DNA of 26,962 bases from Chloroflexi bacterium UBA4730 (GCA_002404155.1 DHJC01000073.1:152810-179771), one strand, 5' to 3'; shown: positions 1 through 6,987, numbered from the stretch's first letter. Notes: generated from the letters alone by a model not told the origin. Program-made: numbers and translations.

Positions 1-191
1 GACCACCGGCCGGATGGTCGAGCGCTATTGCAAAGCGCGACCGTTCGAGGAGCGTCGCAAAGCACCCTCGCCGTTCACCGCATCGCGCGCCGCGCAGAAG
101 GAGAAGCGGCCTGCAGAGAAGCGGCCCTCACAGCAAAGAAGCGGCCTGGACGGAAACCGAGCGGCGTAATCGTCAACAACGACGCGGTCTG
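1..191. other. Gene-poor left edge with small hairpins
   Basis: I see no supportable gene here. Bases 1-19 form an imperfect palindrome (GACCA ... TGGTC), and bases 21-37 form a 5-bp stem GCGCT/AGCGC around a 7-base loop. This resembles a tRNA anticodon arm, but no matching acceptor or T arm is present. Three copies of GAAGCGGCC follow at 103-146. Open frames in this stretch look like nothing known. Confidence 0.4.
103..146. repeat. Three short direct repeats GAAGCGGCC
   Basis: The 9-mer GAAGCGGCC occurs at 103-111, 118-126 and 138-146, at spacings of 15 and 20 bases. It lies downstream of the tRNA on the minus strand. No function can be assigned; it may be simple sequence drift in decayed DNA. 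Confidence 0.5.
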
Positions 192-265
192 TAGCCCGGA
201 GGGGATTCGAACCCCTGACCTCTTCCTTGAAAGGGAAGCGCCCTAGACCGCTAGGCGACCGGGCC
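192..265 (-). tRNA. tRNA-Glu (UUC)
   Basis: On the minus strand the 74 bases fold as a complete cloverleaf. The acceptor stem is GGCCCGG with CCGGGCT (one G-U pair at the end), the D arm is GCCT/GGGC, and the anticodon stem CTTCC/GGAAG holds the loop CTTTCAA. The T arm is AGGGG/CCCCT with loop TTCGAAT. The anticodon is TTC, which reads glutamate codons. CCA is not encoded; the DNA after the discriminator A reads CAGA. The 5' end lies 36 bp from the tryptophanase start on the other strand. Confidence 0.95.
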
Positions 266-277
266 GCGTGGACCTCG

Positions 278-283
278 ATTATC
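278..283 (-). promoter_or_regulatory. Possible -10 box of the tRNA-Glu gene
   Basis: The minus strand reads GATAAT (5 of 6 to TATAAT) 12 bases before the mature tRNA 5' end. No convincing -35 hexamer lies 16-18 bases upstream. Confidence 0.4.
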
Positions 284-289
284 CGCCCG

Positions 290-295
290 TATGCT
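290..295 (+). promoter_or_regulatory. -10-like box of tryptophanase, leaderless layout
   Basis: TATGCT (4 of 6) is followed by exactly 6 bases and then GTG at 302. No Shine-Dalgarno sequence precedes that GTG, so the transcript would begin at the start codon. The same spacing recurs at several other genes in the window. Confidence 0.4.
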
Positions 296-301
296 CCGGC
301 G

Positions 302-1678
302 GTGCCGCAGCGGTTCAAGACCATCATCGAGCCTTTCCGCATCCACTCGGTCGAGCCGCTCAAGCTCACGACCGAGGAGGAGCGGCAAGAGAAGATCCGT
401 GCGGCCGGCTACAACCTGTTCAACCTGCGCGCGGAAGACGTGCTCATCGACTTTCTCACCGACTCCGGCACGGGCGCGATGTCGCGCGACCAGTGGGCGG
501 CGATCCAACACGGTGACGAGAGCTACGCGGGCTCGCCGTCATGGTTCCGCTTCCTGGCGGCGGTCCAGGAGCTCTTCCCGTTCACCCACGTGATCCCCAC
601 GCATCAGGGCCGCGCGGCCGAGCGCATCCTCTTCTCCACCATCGCGGGCCCGGGGAAGGTGATCCCGAACAACACGCACTTCGACACGACCCGGGCGAAC
701 ATCGAGGCCACCGGCGCCGAGGCCGTCGACCTCGTCATCGGCGAAGGCCGGACCCCCGGACTCATCCACCCATTCAAGGGGAACATGGATCTCAAGGCGC
801 TTGATTCGCTCCTCGCCGCACGGGCGAAGGACGTCCCCGTCGTGATGGTCACGATCACCAACAACTCGGGCGGCGGCCAGCCTGTCTCGCTCGAGAACCT
901 GCGCCGCGTGCGTGCGCTCTGCGATCGCTATCGCGTGCCGCTGTTCCTCGACGCGTGCCGCTTCGCCGAGAACGCGTGGTTTATCAAGACCCGCGAGCCG
1001 GGCTACGCCGACAAGTCCGTGCCCGACATCGTGCACGAGATCGCCGCGCTCGCCGACGGGATGACGATGAGCGCGAAGAAGGATCCGATGGCGAACATCG
1101 GAGGCTGGCTTGCGATGAACGACGACGCGCTCGCGGAGCGCTGCCGCAACCTCCTCATCCTCACCGAGGGCTTTCCGACGTACGGCGGCCTCGCCGGCCG
1201 CGACCTCGAGGCGATCGCGCAGGGACTGAAGGAGTGCGTCGAGCCGGACTACCTGCGCTACCGCATCCGCTCGACGGAATACCTCGCGGACGCGATCGAC
1301 CGCGCGGGCGTACCGATCGTGAAGCCGGCCGGCGGGCACGCCGTGTACATCGACGCCGGCGCGATGCTCCCCCACATCCCACCGCTCGCCTATCCGGCAC
1401 AGGCGCTCTCCATCGCCCTCTATGAGGCCGGAGGCATCCGCACCGTCGAGATCGGCAGCGTCATGTTCGGGCGGCATCCCGACGGGAGCGAAGCGCCGGC
1501 CGCGATGGAGCTCGTGCGGATGGCGATCCCGCGCCGCACCTACACCCAGAGCCACATTGACTACGTGATCGAGGTCGTGCGCGAGGTCGCGACGCGCACT
1601 CCGTCCCTGCCTGGCTACAAGATCGTCTCCGAGCCTCCGCAGCTGCGCCATTTCACGGCGCGCTTCGCCCCGCTCTAG
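302..1678 (+). CDS. tnaA: Tryptophanase (tryptophan indole-lyase)
   Basis: This is a 458-residue PLP enzyme of the tryptophanase/tyrosine phenol-lyase family, expected to split tryptophan into indole, pyruvate and ammonia in the cytosol. Family landmarks are EPFRIHSVEP near the N-terminus, LTDSGTGAMS (about 53-61), PTHQGRAAE (about 99-107), TNNSGGGQPVS and DACRFAENA. MSAKKD (about 256-261) carries the PLP lysine, by homology the second Lys, about 260. The GYPS-like segment reads EGFPTYGGLAGRD. TVEIGS, where tyrosine phenol-lyases carry a specificity Arg, favours tryptophanase. GTG 302 gives the usual family N-terminus; an ATG at 227 would lie inside tRNA-Glu. The stop overlaps that of the convergent ligase gene in a CTAG. 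No aromatic amino acid permease is adjacent. Confidence 0.9.
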   Translation: MPQRFKTIIEPFRIHSVEPLKLTTEEERQEKIRAAGYNLFNLRAEDVLIDFLTDSGTGAMSRDQWAAIQHGDESYAGSPSWFRFLAAVQELFPFTHVIPTHQGRAAERILFSTIAGPGKVIPNNTHFDTTRANIEATGAEAVDLVIGEGRTPGLIHPFKGNMDLKALDSLLAARAKDVPVVMVTITNNSGGGQPVSLENLRRVRALCDRYRVPLFLDACRFAENAWFIKTREPGYADKSVPDIVHEIAALADGMTMSAKKDPMANIGGWLAMNDDALAERCRNLLILTEGFPTYGGLAGRDLEAIAQGLKECVEPDYLRYRIRSTEYLADAIDRAGVPIVKPAGGHAVYIDAGAMLPHIPPLAYPAQALSIALYEAGGIRTVEIGSVMFGRHPDGSEAPAAMELVRMAIPRRTYTQSHIDYVIEVVREVATRTPSLPGYKIVSEPPQLRHFTARFAPL

Positions 1679-2832
1679 ATCACCCCGACGATCCGCGCGA
1701 CCGTGCGAAGCTCCGCGCGTTCGGCCGCCTCCGCGCGCGGCGCGGCCCATTCAACGATCTTCAGCGCTCGCACGACGTTGAGGTCGTCTTCCAGCGCGGA
1801 GAGGGCCTCGCGGGCCGGGCCGGCGCGGCCGACCGCACCGCTTCGGCCCCGGCCGAGGGCGTCACCGAGCGCCGCGGCCCGAAGGCGCGCGCGATCGAGG
1901 GACGCTTCGTCGTGGTCGAACGGCTTGCGATAGTGCCGGTCGAGGAGATAGAGCCGGAGCGCCCGCGGGTCGGTCACGTTGAGCGCGTCGCGCACGAAGA
2001 CCATGTTGCCGTCGGACTTTGACATCTTCTTGCCGCCGAGCCGCATGGCGCCGACGTGGGCCCAGGTCCGCGAGAACGGCCGCTTGCGGCTTGCAGTCTC
2101 CGACTGCGCGATCTCGTTCTCGTGGTGCGGGTAGATGAGGTCCGCCCCGCCCCCGTGGATGTCGATCTGGTCGCCGAGGTGGTGGCGGATCATCGACGAA
2201 CACTCGAGGTGCCAGCCCGGTCGGCCGCGGCCCCACGGGCTCGGCCACGTCGGGCCGTCGTCCACGAAGCGCCAGAGCGCGAAGTCGCGTGGATCGCGAC
2301 GGCCGGGATCTTCGAGCTTCGCGTCGTCCTGACCGACGAGGATCCGCTTCATCGCCGCCGCGCTGAGGCCCGAGAGCTCGCCATAGCGCGGCTGCGCCGC
2401 GACCGGGAAATAGACGCCCCGCGGCAGCGTGTACGCCGCGCCGCGCCGCTCCAGCGCGCGAACCAGGGTGAACATCGCCGGGAGCTCCTGCGTGGCGTGA
2501 CAGATGACGTCCGGCCGGCGCCAGCGGAGCCGCTTCATGTCCGCGAGATACGCGCGCTCCTCGCGCTTGCCGAGCTCGCGCCAGCCGACGTTGTCCCGCG
2601 CGGCACGTTGGAGGATGGACTCGTCGATGTCGGTGACGTTCTGAACGTACCGGACGGGGTGTCCGGTGGCCTCCAGGATGCGCGCGAGGAGGTCGAACGT
2701 GAGGAATGTACGGGCGTGACCGAGGTGAGTCGTGTCATAGGGAGTGACGCCGCAGACGTACATCGTGACCGCACGGCCGGGCGCACGCACTGGATGGATG
2801 GCGCGGCGGCGGGTGTCGTAGAGGCGGAGCAC
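1675..2832 (-). CDS. mshC: MshC-like cysteine ligase (short CysS relative)
   Basis: This 385-residue class I synthetase-fold protein activates cysteine with ATP. The adenylation core is complete: CGVTPYDTTHLGHA (zinc-ligand Cys and HIGH motif), YVQNVTDID, WPSPWGRGRPGWHLEC, GGGADLIYPHHENEIAQSE and KMSKSDGN. The wording TPYDTTHLGHA is that of MshC, which joins cysteine to glucosaminyl-inositol in mycothiol synthesis. Cysteinyl-tRNA synthetases usually read TVYD..HIG. The protein is also short, ending soon after the catalytic core and lacking most of the C-terminal tRNA-binding part of CysS. On the other hand PHHENEIAQSE is CysS-like, so a divergent or truncated cysteine-tRNA ligase remains possible. 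The start is GTG 2832, 27 bp from the divergent peptidase start. No other mycothiol gene is visible. Confidence 0.75.
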   Translation of the reverse strand: MLRLYDTRRRAIHPVRAPGRAVTMYVCGVTPYDTTHLGHARTFLTFDLLARILEATGHPVRYVQNVTDIDESILQRAARDNVGWRELGKREERAYLADMKRLRWRRPDVICHATQELPAMFTLVRALERRGAAYTLPRGVYFPVAAQPRYGELSGLSAAAMKRILVGQDDAKLEDPGRRDPRDFALWRFVDDGPTWPSPWGRGRPGWHLECSSMIRHHLGDQIDIHGGGADLIYPHHENEIAQSETASRKRPFSRTWAHVGAMRLGGKKMSKSDGNMVFVRDALNVTDPRALRLYLLDRHYRKPFDHDEASLDRARLRAAALGDALGRGRSGAVGRAGPAREALSALEDDLNVVRALKIVEWAAPRAEAAERAELRTVARIVGVI

Positions 2833-2841
2833 GCGTTCCGG

Positions 2842-2851
2842 ACGATATCCT
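2842..2851. promoter_or_regulatory. Overlapping divergent -10 boxes between ligase and peptidase
   Basis: A central GATATC yields TATCGT on the minus strand (9 bases before GTG 2832) and TATCCT on the plus strand (8 bases before GTG 2860). Each matches 4 of 6 bases of TATAAT. Both leaders would be only a few bases long. No clear -35 elements were found. Confidence 0.3.
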
Positions 2852-2859
2852 CGCGACGG

Positions 2860-3999
2860 GTGATCCGTTTGCCGGACGAGCGTGAGGTCCTCGCGACGCT
2901 CGAACGCGTCGCCTCTCCACCGACGGCGCCTTATCACGAGTGGCGCGCGCTCGACGCGATCGCCGAGGAGCTGAAGCGGCTCGGACTGGTGCCGAAGCGC
3001 GACGCGTACGGGCAGCTCTCGGTCCATCTCACACGGGGATCCGCGAAGCGCGCCCTGGCGTTCGTGGCGCACACCGATCACCCCGGATTCGAGTTCGTCG
3101 AAGTGAGCGGAACGCACGGCCTCGCGCGCTTCCGGGGCGGCATCGATCCGAAGTACTTTCAGGGGGCGTCGGTCCCGCTCATCGTCCATCGCGATGACGT
3201 CGCGGACGGTCACCGGGCCACGGGCAGCGGCTACGTCCATGACCCGGTCCTGCCCGATTGGTCCGCCGGGTACTGCGAGATCCATGCGGAGCGACCCCTC
3301 GCGGTCGGTGACTGGGCGGTGCTCGACCTGCCCGCCTTCGAGCGGCGCGGGAACGAGTTGTACCTCCGGAGCGCCGACGATCTCGCCGGATGCGCGGTCA
3401 TCCTCTCGACGCTTCACGCGCTGCGGGACGAGACGCGCCCGTTCAGCGTCCATGCGGTCTTCACCAGGGCCGAGGAGTCGGGCCTGTTCGGTGCGCGGCT
3501 CGTTGCTGAGGACGCGAGCATCCCAAAGGATGTGTATGTCGTATCCGTCGAGGCGAGCAACTCGCTGTACGCGCCAGCGGGCGCAGGCATCGTCGTCCGC
3601 GCCGGCGACTACCACAACACGTTCAGCAACGAGGCGGAGCGGTATCTGCGCGTTGCGCAGGGACGGCTCGCCGATCGTGGGATCGGGTCCCAGCGACTAC
3701 TCCTTCCCGGTGGGACGTGCGAGGCGTCGGCCTTCGTGAGGCTCGGATGGGTCGCGACCGGCATCGCGTTACCCAACACCGGCTATCACAACGCCGGCGC
3801 GGATGGCTCGCTGGTGCCGGAGATGATCCGTCTCGAGGACGTGATCTCGGGGATCGCGCTGTCGGCGGAAGCCGCGGTCGCCGCCGGCGCTGACGAAGAG
3901 GAATCCTGGTGGCCCGATGTGCGCGTAGTTCCCGAGGAAATCCGCGAACGGCTGGCTCGCTCGGCGAGTCTCCACAACAAGGATGTGTCGGCCTCTTGA
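2860..3999 (+). CDS. M42/M20-type zinc metallopeptidase
   Basis: This 379-residue cytosolic aminopeptidase-like protein resembles the M42 (glutamyl aminopeptidase/endoglucanase-like) family. Metal-ligand motifs appear in order: FVAHTDHPGFEF (first His), RSADDLAGCAVIL (bridging Asp), FTRAEESGLFGARLV (catalytic and ligand Glu pair), VVSVEASNS, and a C-terminal TGYHNAG (last His). FRGGIDPKYFQGASV matches the inserted beta domain of M42 enzymes. The substrate cannot be read from sequence. Start GTG 2860 lies just upstream of the first helix; longer readings run into the divergent ligase gene. The stop at 3997-3999 is embedded in the TTGACA of the next promoter. Confidence 0.8.
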   Translation: MIRLPDEREVLATLERVASPPTAPYHEWRALDAIAEELKRLGLVPKRDAYGQLSVHLTRGSAKRALAFVAHTDHPGFEFVEVSGTHGLARFRGGIDPKYFQGASVPLIVHRDDVADGHRATGSGYVHDPVLPDWSAGYCEIHAERPLAVGDWAVLDLPAFERRGNELYLRSADDLAGCAVILSTLHALRDETRPFSVHAVFTRAEESGLFGARLVAEDASIPKDVYVVSVEASNSLYAPAGAGIVVRAGDYHNTFSNEAERYLRVAQGRLADRGIGSQRLLLPGGTCEASAFVRLGWVATGIALPNTGYHNAGADGSLVPEMIRLEDVISGIALSAEAAVAAGADEEESWWPDVRVVPEEIRERLARSASLHNKDVSAS

Positions 4000-4023
4000 C
4001 ACCGCGTCCACGAGCGGTAGAAC
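3996..4023 (+). promoter_or_regulatory. Sigma70-type promoter for the structured leader RNA
   Basis: A perfect TTGACA (3996-4001) overlaps the peptidase stop codon and is followed, 16 bases later, by TAGAAC (4018-4023, 4 of 6). The predicted start is near 4030. This is the best -35 element on the plus strand that I found, and it faces non-coding DNA. Confidence 0.6.
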
Positions 4024-4029
4024 AGAGGC

Positions 4030-4310
4030 GGAGCTCCACGCGAGACCGACGAATCACATCGGAGGTCAAGCAGACACATGGTTCGGATCCATCTTCGCTA
4101 CGAGGTCCTCGAAGTCGATCGATGACGCCCCCGGCGGAAGGGGGCCCCGTCGATCGGGGACGCCGGCCACGAAGCGCGTGACCGAGAACACCGTTAAAGG
4201 TGTCTCCCAGATGAGGCCGGATCTCCGGCCAGCACTTTGATATGGAGCGGCGTCCCCTCCCGATTGTCTGAAAGCTCACAGAGGCCCTCGCCACGGCGAG
4301 GGCTTTCTGT
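4030..4310 (+). ncRNA. Unassigned structured RNA or attenuator leader
   Basis: About 280 bases without a credible reading frame lie between a strong promoter and a terminator-like hairpin. Visible stems are: CCGA/TCGG (4046-4062); ATGG/CCAT (4079-4093); CGAGG/CCTCG near 4101-4111; a long stem CGATC..GACG..CCCCC paired with GGGGG..CGTC..GATCG (4116-4156); GAG-ACACC/GGTGT-CTC with loop GTTAAA (4184-4206); GGCCGG/CCGGCC with tetraloop ATCT (4215-4230); and the final 4284-4303 hairpin. I compared it from memory with T-box, TPP, cobalamin, SAM, FMN, M-box, c-di-GMP, SRP, tmRNA and RNase P signatures and found no match. It may be a free-standing small RNA or a cis-acting leader of the membrane protein gene that follows. 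Confidence 0.5.
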
Positions 4311-4315
4311 TGTCT
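4284..4315 (+). terminator. Terminator-like hairpin with T-rich tail at a gene start
   Basis: GCCCTCGC and GCGAGGGC form an 8-bp stem closed by CACG (4284-4303), followed by TTTCTGTTGT. The tail is only moderately T-rich. The 3' arm also contains GAGG (4298-4301), 8 bases before TTG 4310, so the hairpin could hide the ribosome-binding site of the next gene as well as end transcription. Confidence 0.65.
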
Positions 4316-5398
4316 ACGCTGACGGCAGTGGACGAGACCGTCGAAACCGAATGGCAGTGGTTCCGCCGATCGATCCGTGACTCCCTCCTCCGGCCTAGAC
4401 GGTTCGCGGCCAGCCTCGCCCGCGAGCACTACGGCCTCGCCGGCGTGCTCGTCGCCATCCTCGCGGGCATCGCGCTCTCCCTCGCCGTCGATTCGCTCGT
4501 CATCGCGTCGAAGGGCCTGCGCGTCCCCGACTTCACCAGCCGGATCCTCATCGACGCCCTCCTCCTCGGCGTGCGGCTCGCCATCGTCGCGGCCGTCGCG
4601 TCCGGAGCGGTGGCGCTCTTCATGCGGCTCGTTCGGCACAGCGACGTCTCGATGGATCAGGCATTCACGGCGATCACCTTCGCCCTGACCCCGCTCCTGT
4701 TGATGCCGGTGCTCGCCGCGGCGCTGGCGCTCGTTCCCGAATCGCTGCCGATCGTTGGCGTCCTCATGGTCGCCCTGCTGGTACGCCTGCTGTACGGCCT
4801 GTTCGAGAACGTCCGGGCGCAGGTACCGCTCGCCCTTGCGATCGCCGCGATCGCGATCGTGATCGGGAGCGTGCCGCTCGCCCTGCCGGACCAGGTATCG
4901 CGGATCGAGTTCACCGCCCTCGCCTACCAGCCGACGCTCGCACCGCCGATCACCGCGAGCCCGCCGGCCGGCGGCACCGCCGTCTCGGGCGAAGGCTTCT
5001 CGCTCGTCCTGCCGAGCCGGTGGAAGGAAGTGCACCTCGGCATCGCCGGCGAACTCGCCCGGTATGAGACCGACACCGACGTCCTCGTCGTCATGCGGGC
5101 GAGCGGCAGCGCGCTCGTGACCCCCGACAGCTACGCCGAGAACGTGGCGCTGGCGTGGCGTCGCGGACTCGATTTCACGAGCTCGAGCCGCGCGATCGTG
5201 CGGAACGGGACCATGGTCATCCTCGACGACACGTATCGCGGCGCCGTCGACGGGCGGCCCGAGCTGCTCAGGCAGTTCACCACGGTCGTCGGCACGCAGG
5301 GACTGGCGCTGCTGTTCCGCTACATCGAGCCCGATGACGCGAAGGCCGTCAGCGAGTCCACGTCGATCGCGGCGTCATGGCGGACGCGGAGCCCCTAG
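4310..5398 (+). CDS. Yip1-like multi-pass membrane protein with C-terminal soluble domain
   Basis: This is a protein of about 362 residues. Residues about 45-205 hold some five hydrophobic segments (for example VLVAILAGIALSLAVDSLVI, LLLGVRLAIVAAVASGAVALF and LALAIAAIAIVIGSVPLAL) arranged as in Yip1-domain proteins. Residues about 225-362 form a soluble domain (GEGFSLVLPSRWKEV ... RYETDTDVLVVMRA) that looks like the PsbP/DUF1795-type fold seen behind membrane anchors. The function is unknown. Start: TTG 4310 has GAGG at a good distance but lies in a hairpin; GTG 4328 is the alternative. The stop overlaps that of mec in a CTAG. Confidence 0.7.
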   Translation: MSTLTAVDETVETEWQWFRRSIRDSLLRPRRFAASLAREHYGLAGVLVAILAGIALSLAVDSLVIASKGLRVPDFTSRILIDALLLGVRLAIVAAVASGAVALFMRLVRHSDVSMDQAFTAITFALTPLLLMPVLAAALALVPESLPIVGVLMVALLVRLLYGLFENVRAQVPLALAIAAIAIVIGSVPLALPDQVSRIEFTALAYQPTLAPPITASPPAGGTAVSGEGFSLVLPSRWKEVHLGIAGELARYETDTDVLVVMRASGSALVTPDSYAENVALAWRRGLDFTSSSRAIVRNGTMVILDDTYRGAVDGRPELLRQFTTVVGTQGLALLFRYIEPDDAKAVSESTSIAASWRTRSP

Positions 5399-5796
5399 GC
5401 GAGCTCGACCTCGCGGACCCAGCCGTCCAACACCCGGTACGCCCGCACGTCGGGCGTGGCATCGCGCAGCGAGACGAGGACGTAGTAGGCCTCGGGGTAA
5501 TGTGCCTCGGCGCGGTCCGTCGGCGACGGGTATGGCTGCGTCACCGGGTGACTGTGGTAGATCGCGACGAGCTCTTCACCCTTCGCCTCCATGTCCCGGA
5601 ACGCGCGCAGCTGCTCGCGCGAATCGATGACGTAGCGCGTCACGGGCGCGGGATGCGCGTTAGCGCAACGGACCACGCGCACCGGCGCGCCGTCACGTCC
5701 GGCGATGAGGCCGCAGGCTTCCTTCGGGGCTTCGGCGCGGGCGTGCGCGACGATCTCCGCGCGGATCGGGTCCGGCAGGACGAGGCGCTCGGTCAG
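5395..5796 (-). CDS. mec: JAMM (M67) metalloprotease, Mec-type cysteine-releasing peptidase
   Basis: The 133-residue JAB1/MPN+ domain protein has the full zinc motif: Glu in PKEACGLIAG, then HSHPVTQPYPSPTD with the His-x-His, Ser and Asp. In Mycobacterium tuberculosis, Mec+ clips newly made cysteine from the C-terminus of the carrier CysO, and the same three genes are adjacent here. The frame contains no ATG, GTG or TTG upstream of the essential Glu motif. The likely start is CTG 5796, whose last two bases are the first two of the cysO TGA (CTGA overlap). A later GTG would delete the catalytic Glu. The 3' end overlaps the convergent membrane-protein gene by 4 bases. Confidence 0.85.
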   Translation of the reverse strand: MTERLVLPDPIRAEIVAHARAEAPKEACGLIAGRDGAPVRVVRCANAHPAPVTRYVIDSREQLRAFRDMEAKGEELVAIYHSHPVTQPYPSPTDRAEAHYPEAYYVLVSLRDATPDVRAYRVLDGWVREVELA

Positions 5797-6071
5797 CGGC
5801 CGCCGGCCATCGCGGGAATGACCATGACCTCACTGCCGTCCGGCACCGCCGTGGCGAGGCCGCCGGAGCCACGGGCGTCGGTGTCGCCGACGTATACGTT
5901 CACGTACGAGCGGATGCTTCCGCGGTCATCGAGGACGCGGGCGCGAAAGCCGGGATGGCGGCGGTCGATGTCCGCGAACACGTCAGCGAGCGTCTCGCCC
6001 GACGCCTGGATCTTCGTCTCGCCGCCCACGGCGTCACGCAACGTCCCGGGCAACCGAACGGTCACTGCCAT
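5793..6071 (-). CDS. cysO: CysO-like ubiquitin-fold sulfur carrier protein
   Basis: This 92-residue MoaD/ThiS-fold protein matches mycobacterial CysO in pattern: SGETLADVFADID, SYVNVYVGD, GGLATAVPDGSEV and the tail VIPAMAGGR. Its C-terminal glycine is turned into a thiocarboxylate that gives sulfide to CysM. The Gly-Gly is not terminal here; one Arg follows, so the protein would need trimming, plausibly by the adjacent JAMM protease, before activation. The start ATG 6071 lies 4 bases past the cysM stop, with GGGAG upstream as ribosome-binding site. The activating MoeZ/MoeB-like enzyme is not in the window. Confidence 0.9.
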   Translation of the reverse strand: MAVTVRLPGTLRDAVGGETKIQASGETLADVFADIDRRHPGFRARVLDDRGSIRSYVNVYVGDTDARGSGGLATAVPDGSEVMVIPAMAGGR

Positions 6072-6075
6072 GTCA

Positions 6076-6987
6076 TCACTCCCACATCGGCGTGGAGAGG
6101 TAGCGCTCCCCTCCATCTGCCAGTAACGCGACGACCACGCCCTCCTGTTCCCGCGCGACCCCCAGGGCCGCGGCCACGGCACCGCCGCCGGACGGACCGC
6201 TCAGGATCCCCTCCTCGCGCGCAAGCCGCTTGGCCATCGCGATGGCGGCGTCCGTGCCGATGGTCCGGTGGTCGTCGGCAAGGGCTTCGTCCCAGATCAG
6301 GGGGCGGATGGCCGTCGCCATGTGCTTCCAGCCCTCGATGCCGTGCAGCGCAGCGTCCGGCTGCACCGCGACGATGCGCACACCCTTCGGCCGGAGCGCG
6401 CGCGACGCACCGACGACCGTTCCGGAGGTCCCGACGCCGGCGACCAGATGCGTGAGCCGGCCCCCGGTCTGCTCCCACAGCTCGGGCCCGGTGGTCTCCT
6501 CGTGCGCGAGCGGATTCGCCGGGTTCGCGTACTGGTCGACGTAGACATACCGCGGGTCCTTCGCCTTCTCGCGCGCCGCGAGAATCGCGCCATCGCTCCC
6601 GTCGAGCGGATCGGTCAGCGTCAGCGTCGCGCCGAACGCGGCGACGATGCGCTTGCGCTCGACCGAGAGCTTGTCGGGCATGCAGAGCTCGACCGGGTGC
6701 CCGCGCACCGCACCGACGAGCGCGAGGGCGACGCCGGTGTTTCCGCTCGTCGCGTCGAGGATCGTCTTGCCCTCGAGGTCGAGCCGCTGCTCGGCGTCGA
6801 GCACCATCCACAGCGCGGCGCGGTCCTTCACGCTCCCGCCGGGATTGAACGACTCCAGCTTCGCCCAGAGCTCACCGCGCAGGCCTGCGCCGATGCGGCG
6901 AAGTGGAACCAACGGCGTGTCGCCGATCGAAGCGAGGATCGAGCCAGCGACGAGGCCGCGGACGCGCTCACGGGTGAGCCGGATCAG
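6076..6987 (-). CDS. cysM: Cysteine synthase, O-phosphoserine/CysO-dependent type
   Basis: This fold-type II PLP enzyme is about 303 residues long. SILASIGDTPLVPL opens the domain, NPGGSVKDR carries the PLP lysine, TSGNTGVAL binds the phosphate group, GVGTSGTVVG follows, and the end LADGGERYLST is that of mycobacterial CysM. In M. tuberculosis CysM an Arg (R220) selects O-phosphoserine; my alignment places a Lys (GWKHM) there, keeping a positive charge. The start is uncertain. The only in-frame ATG/GTG/TTG near the N-terminus is TTG 6912, inside the conserved DTPL motif. CTG 6987, overlapping the regulator's TGA as CTGA, restores a full N-terminus. Neighbours cysO and mec complete the pathway. 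Confidence 0.9.
   Translation of the reverse strand: MIRLTRERVRGLVAGSILASIGDTPLVPLRRIGAGLRGELWAKLESFNPGGSVKDRAALWMVLDAEQRLDLEGKTILDATSGNTGVALALVGAVRGHPVELCMPDKLSVERKRIVAAFGATLTLTDPLDGSDGAILAAREKAKDPRYVYVDQYANPANPLAHEETTGPELWEQTGGRLTHLVAGVGTSGTVVGASRALRPKGVRIVAVQPDAALHGIEGWKHMATAIRPLIWDEALADDHRTIGTDAAIAMAKRLAREEGILSGPSGGGAVAAALGVAREQEGVVVALLADGGERYLSTPMWE

Noticed and set aside
1..60. tRNA-like anticodon arm (GCGCT/AGCGC with a 7-base loop readable as Ala UGC or Cys GCA)
   Set aside because: No acceptor stem, no D arm of normal size and no TTCRA T-loop in the right place on either strand; the window edge cuts it, so a pseudo-tRNA cannot be excluded.
227..301. Longer tryptophanase N-terminus from ATG 227
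   Set aside because: The ATG lies inside tRNA-Glu, and the added residues have no counterpart in the family, whereas GTG 302 gives the normal start.
302..1678. Tyrosine phenol-lyase instead of tryptophanase
   Set aside because: The position of the phenol-lyase specificity Arg is occupied as in tryptophanases (TVEIGS); still, activity is inferred, not shown.
2860..3620. Long N-terminal extensions of both the ligase (minus) and the peptidase (plus)
   Set aside because: Each extension is the shadow of the other gene, with Arg/Asp-rich low-information sequence and no family match; starts were set at GTG 2832 and GTG 2860.
4030..4310. T-box, M-box, SAM, TPP or large SRP RNA
   Set aside because: The T-box UGGNACC core, SRP GGAAGGA loop and other signature blocks are absent.
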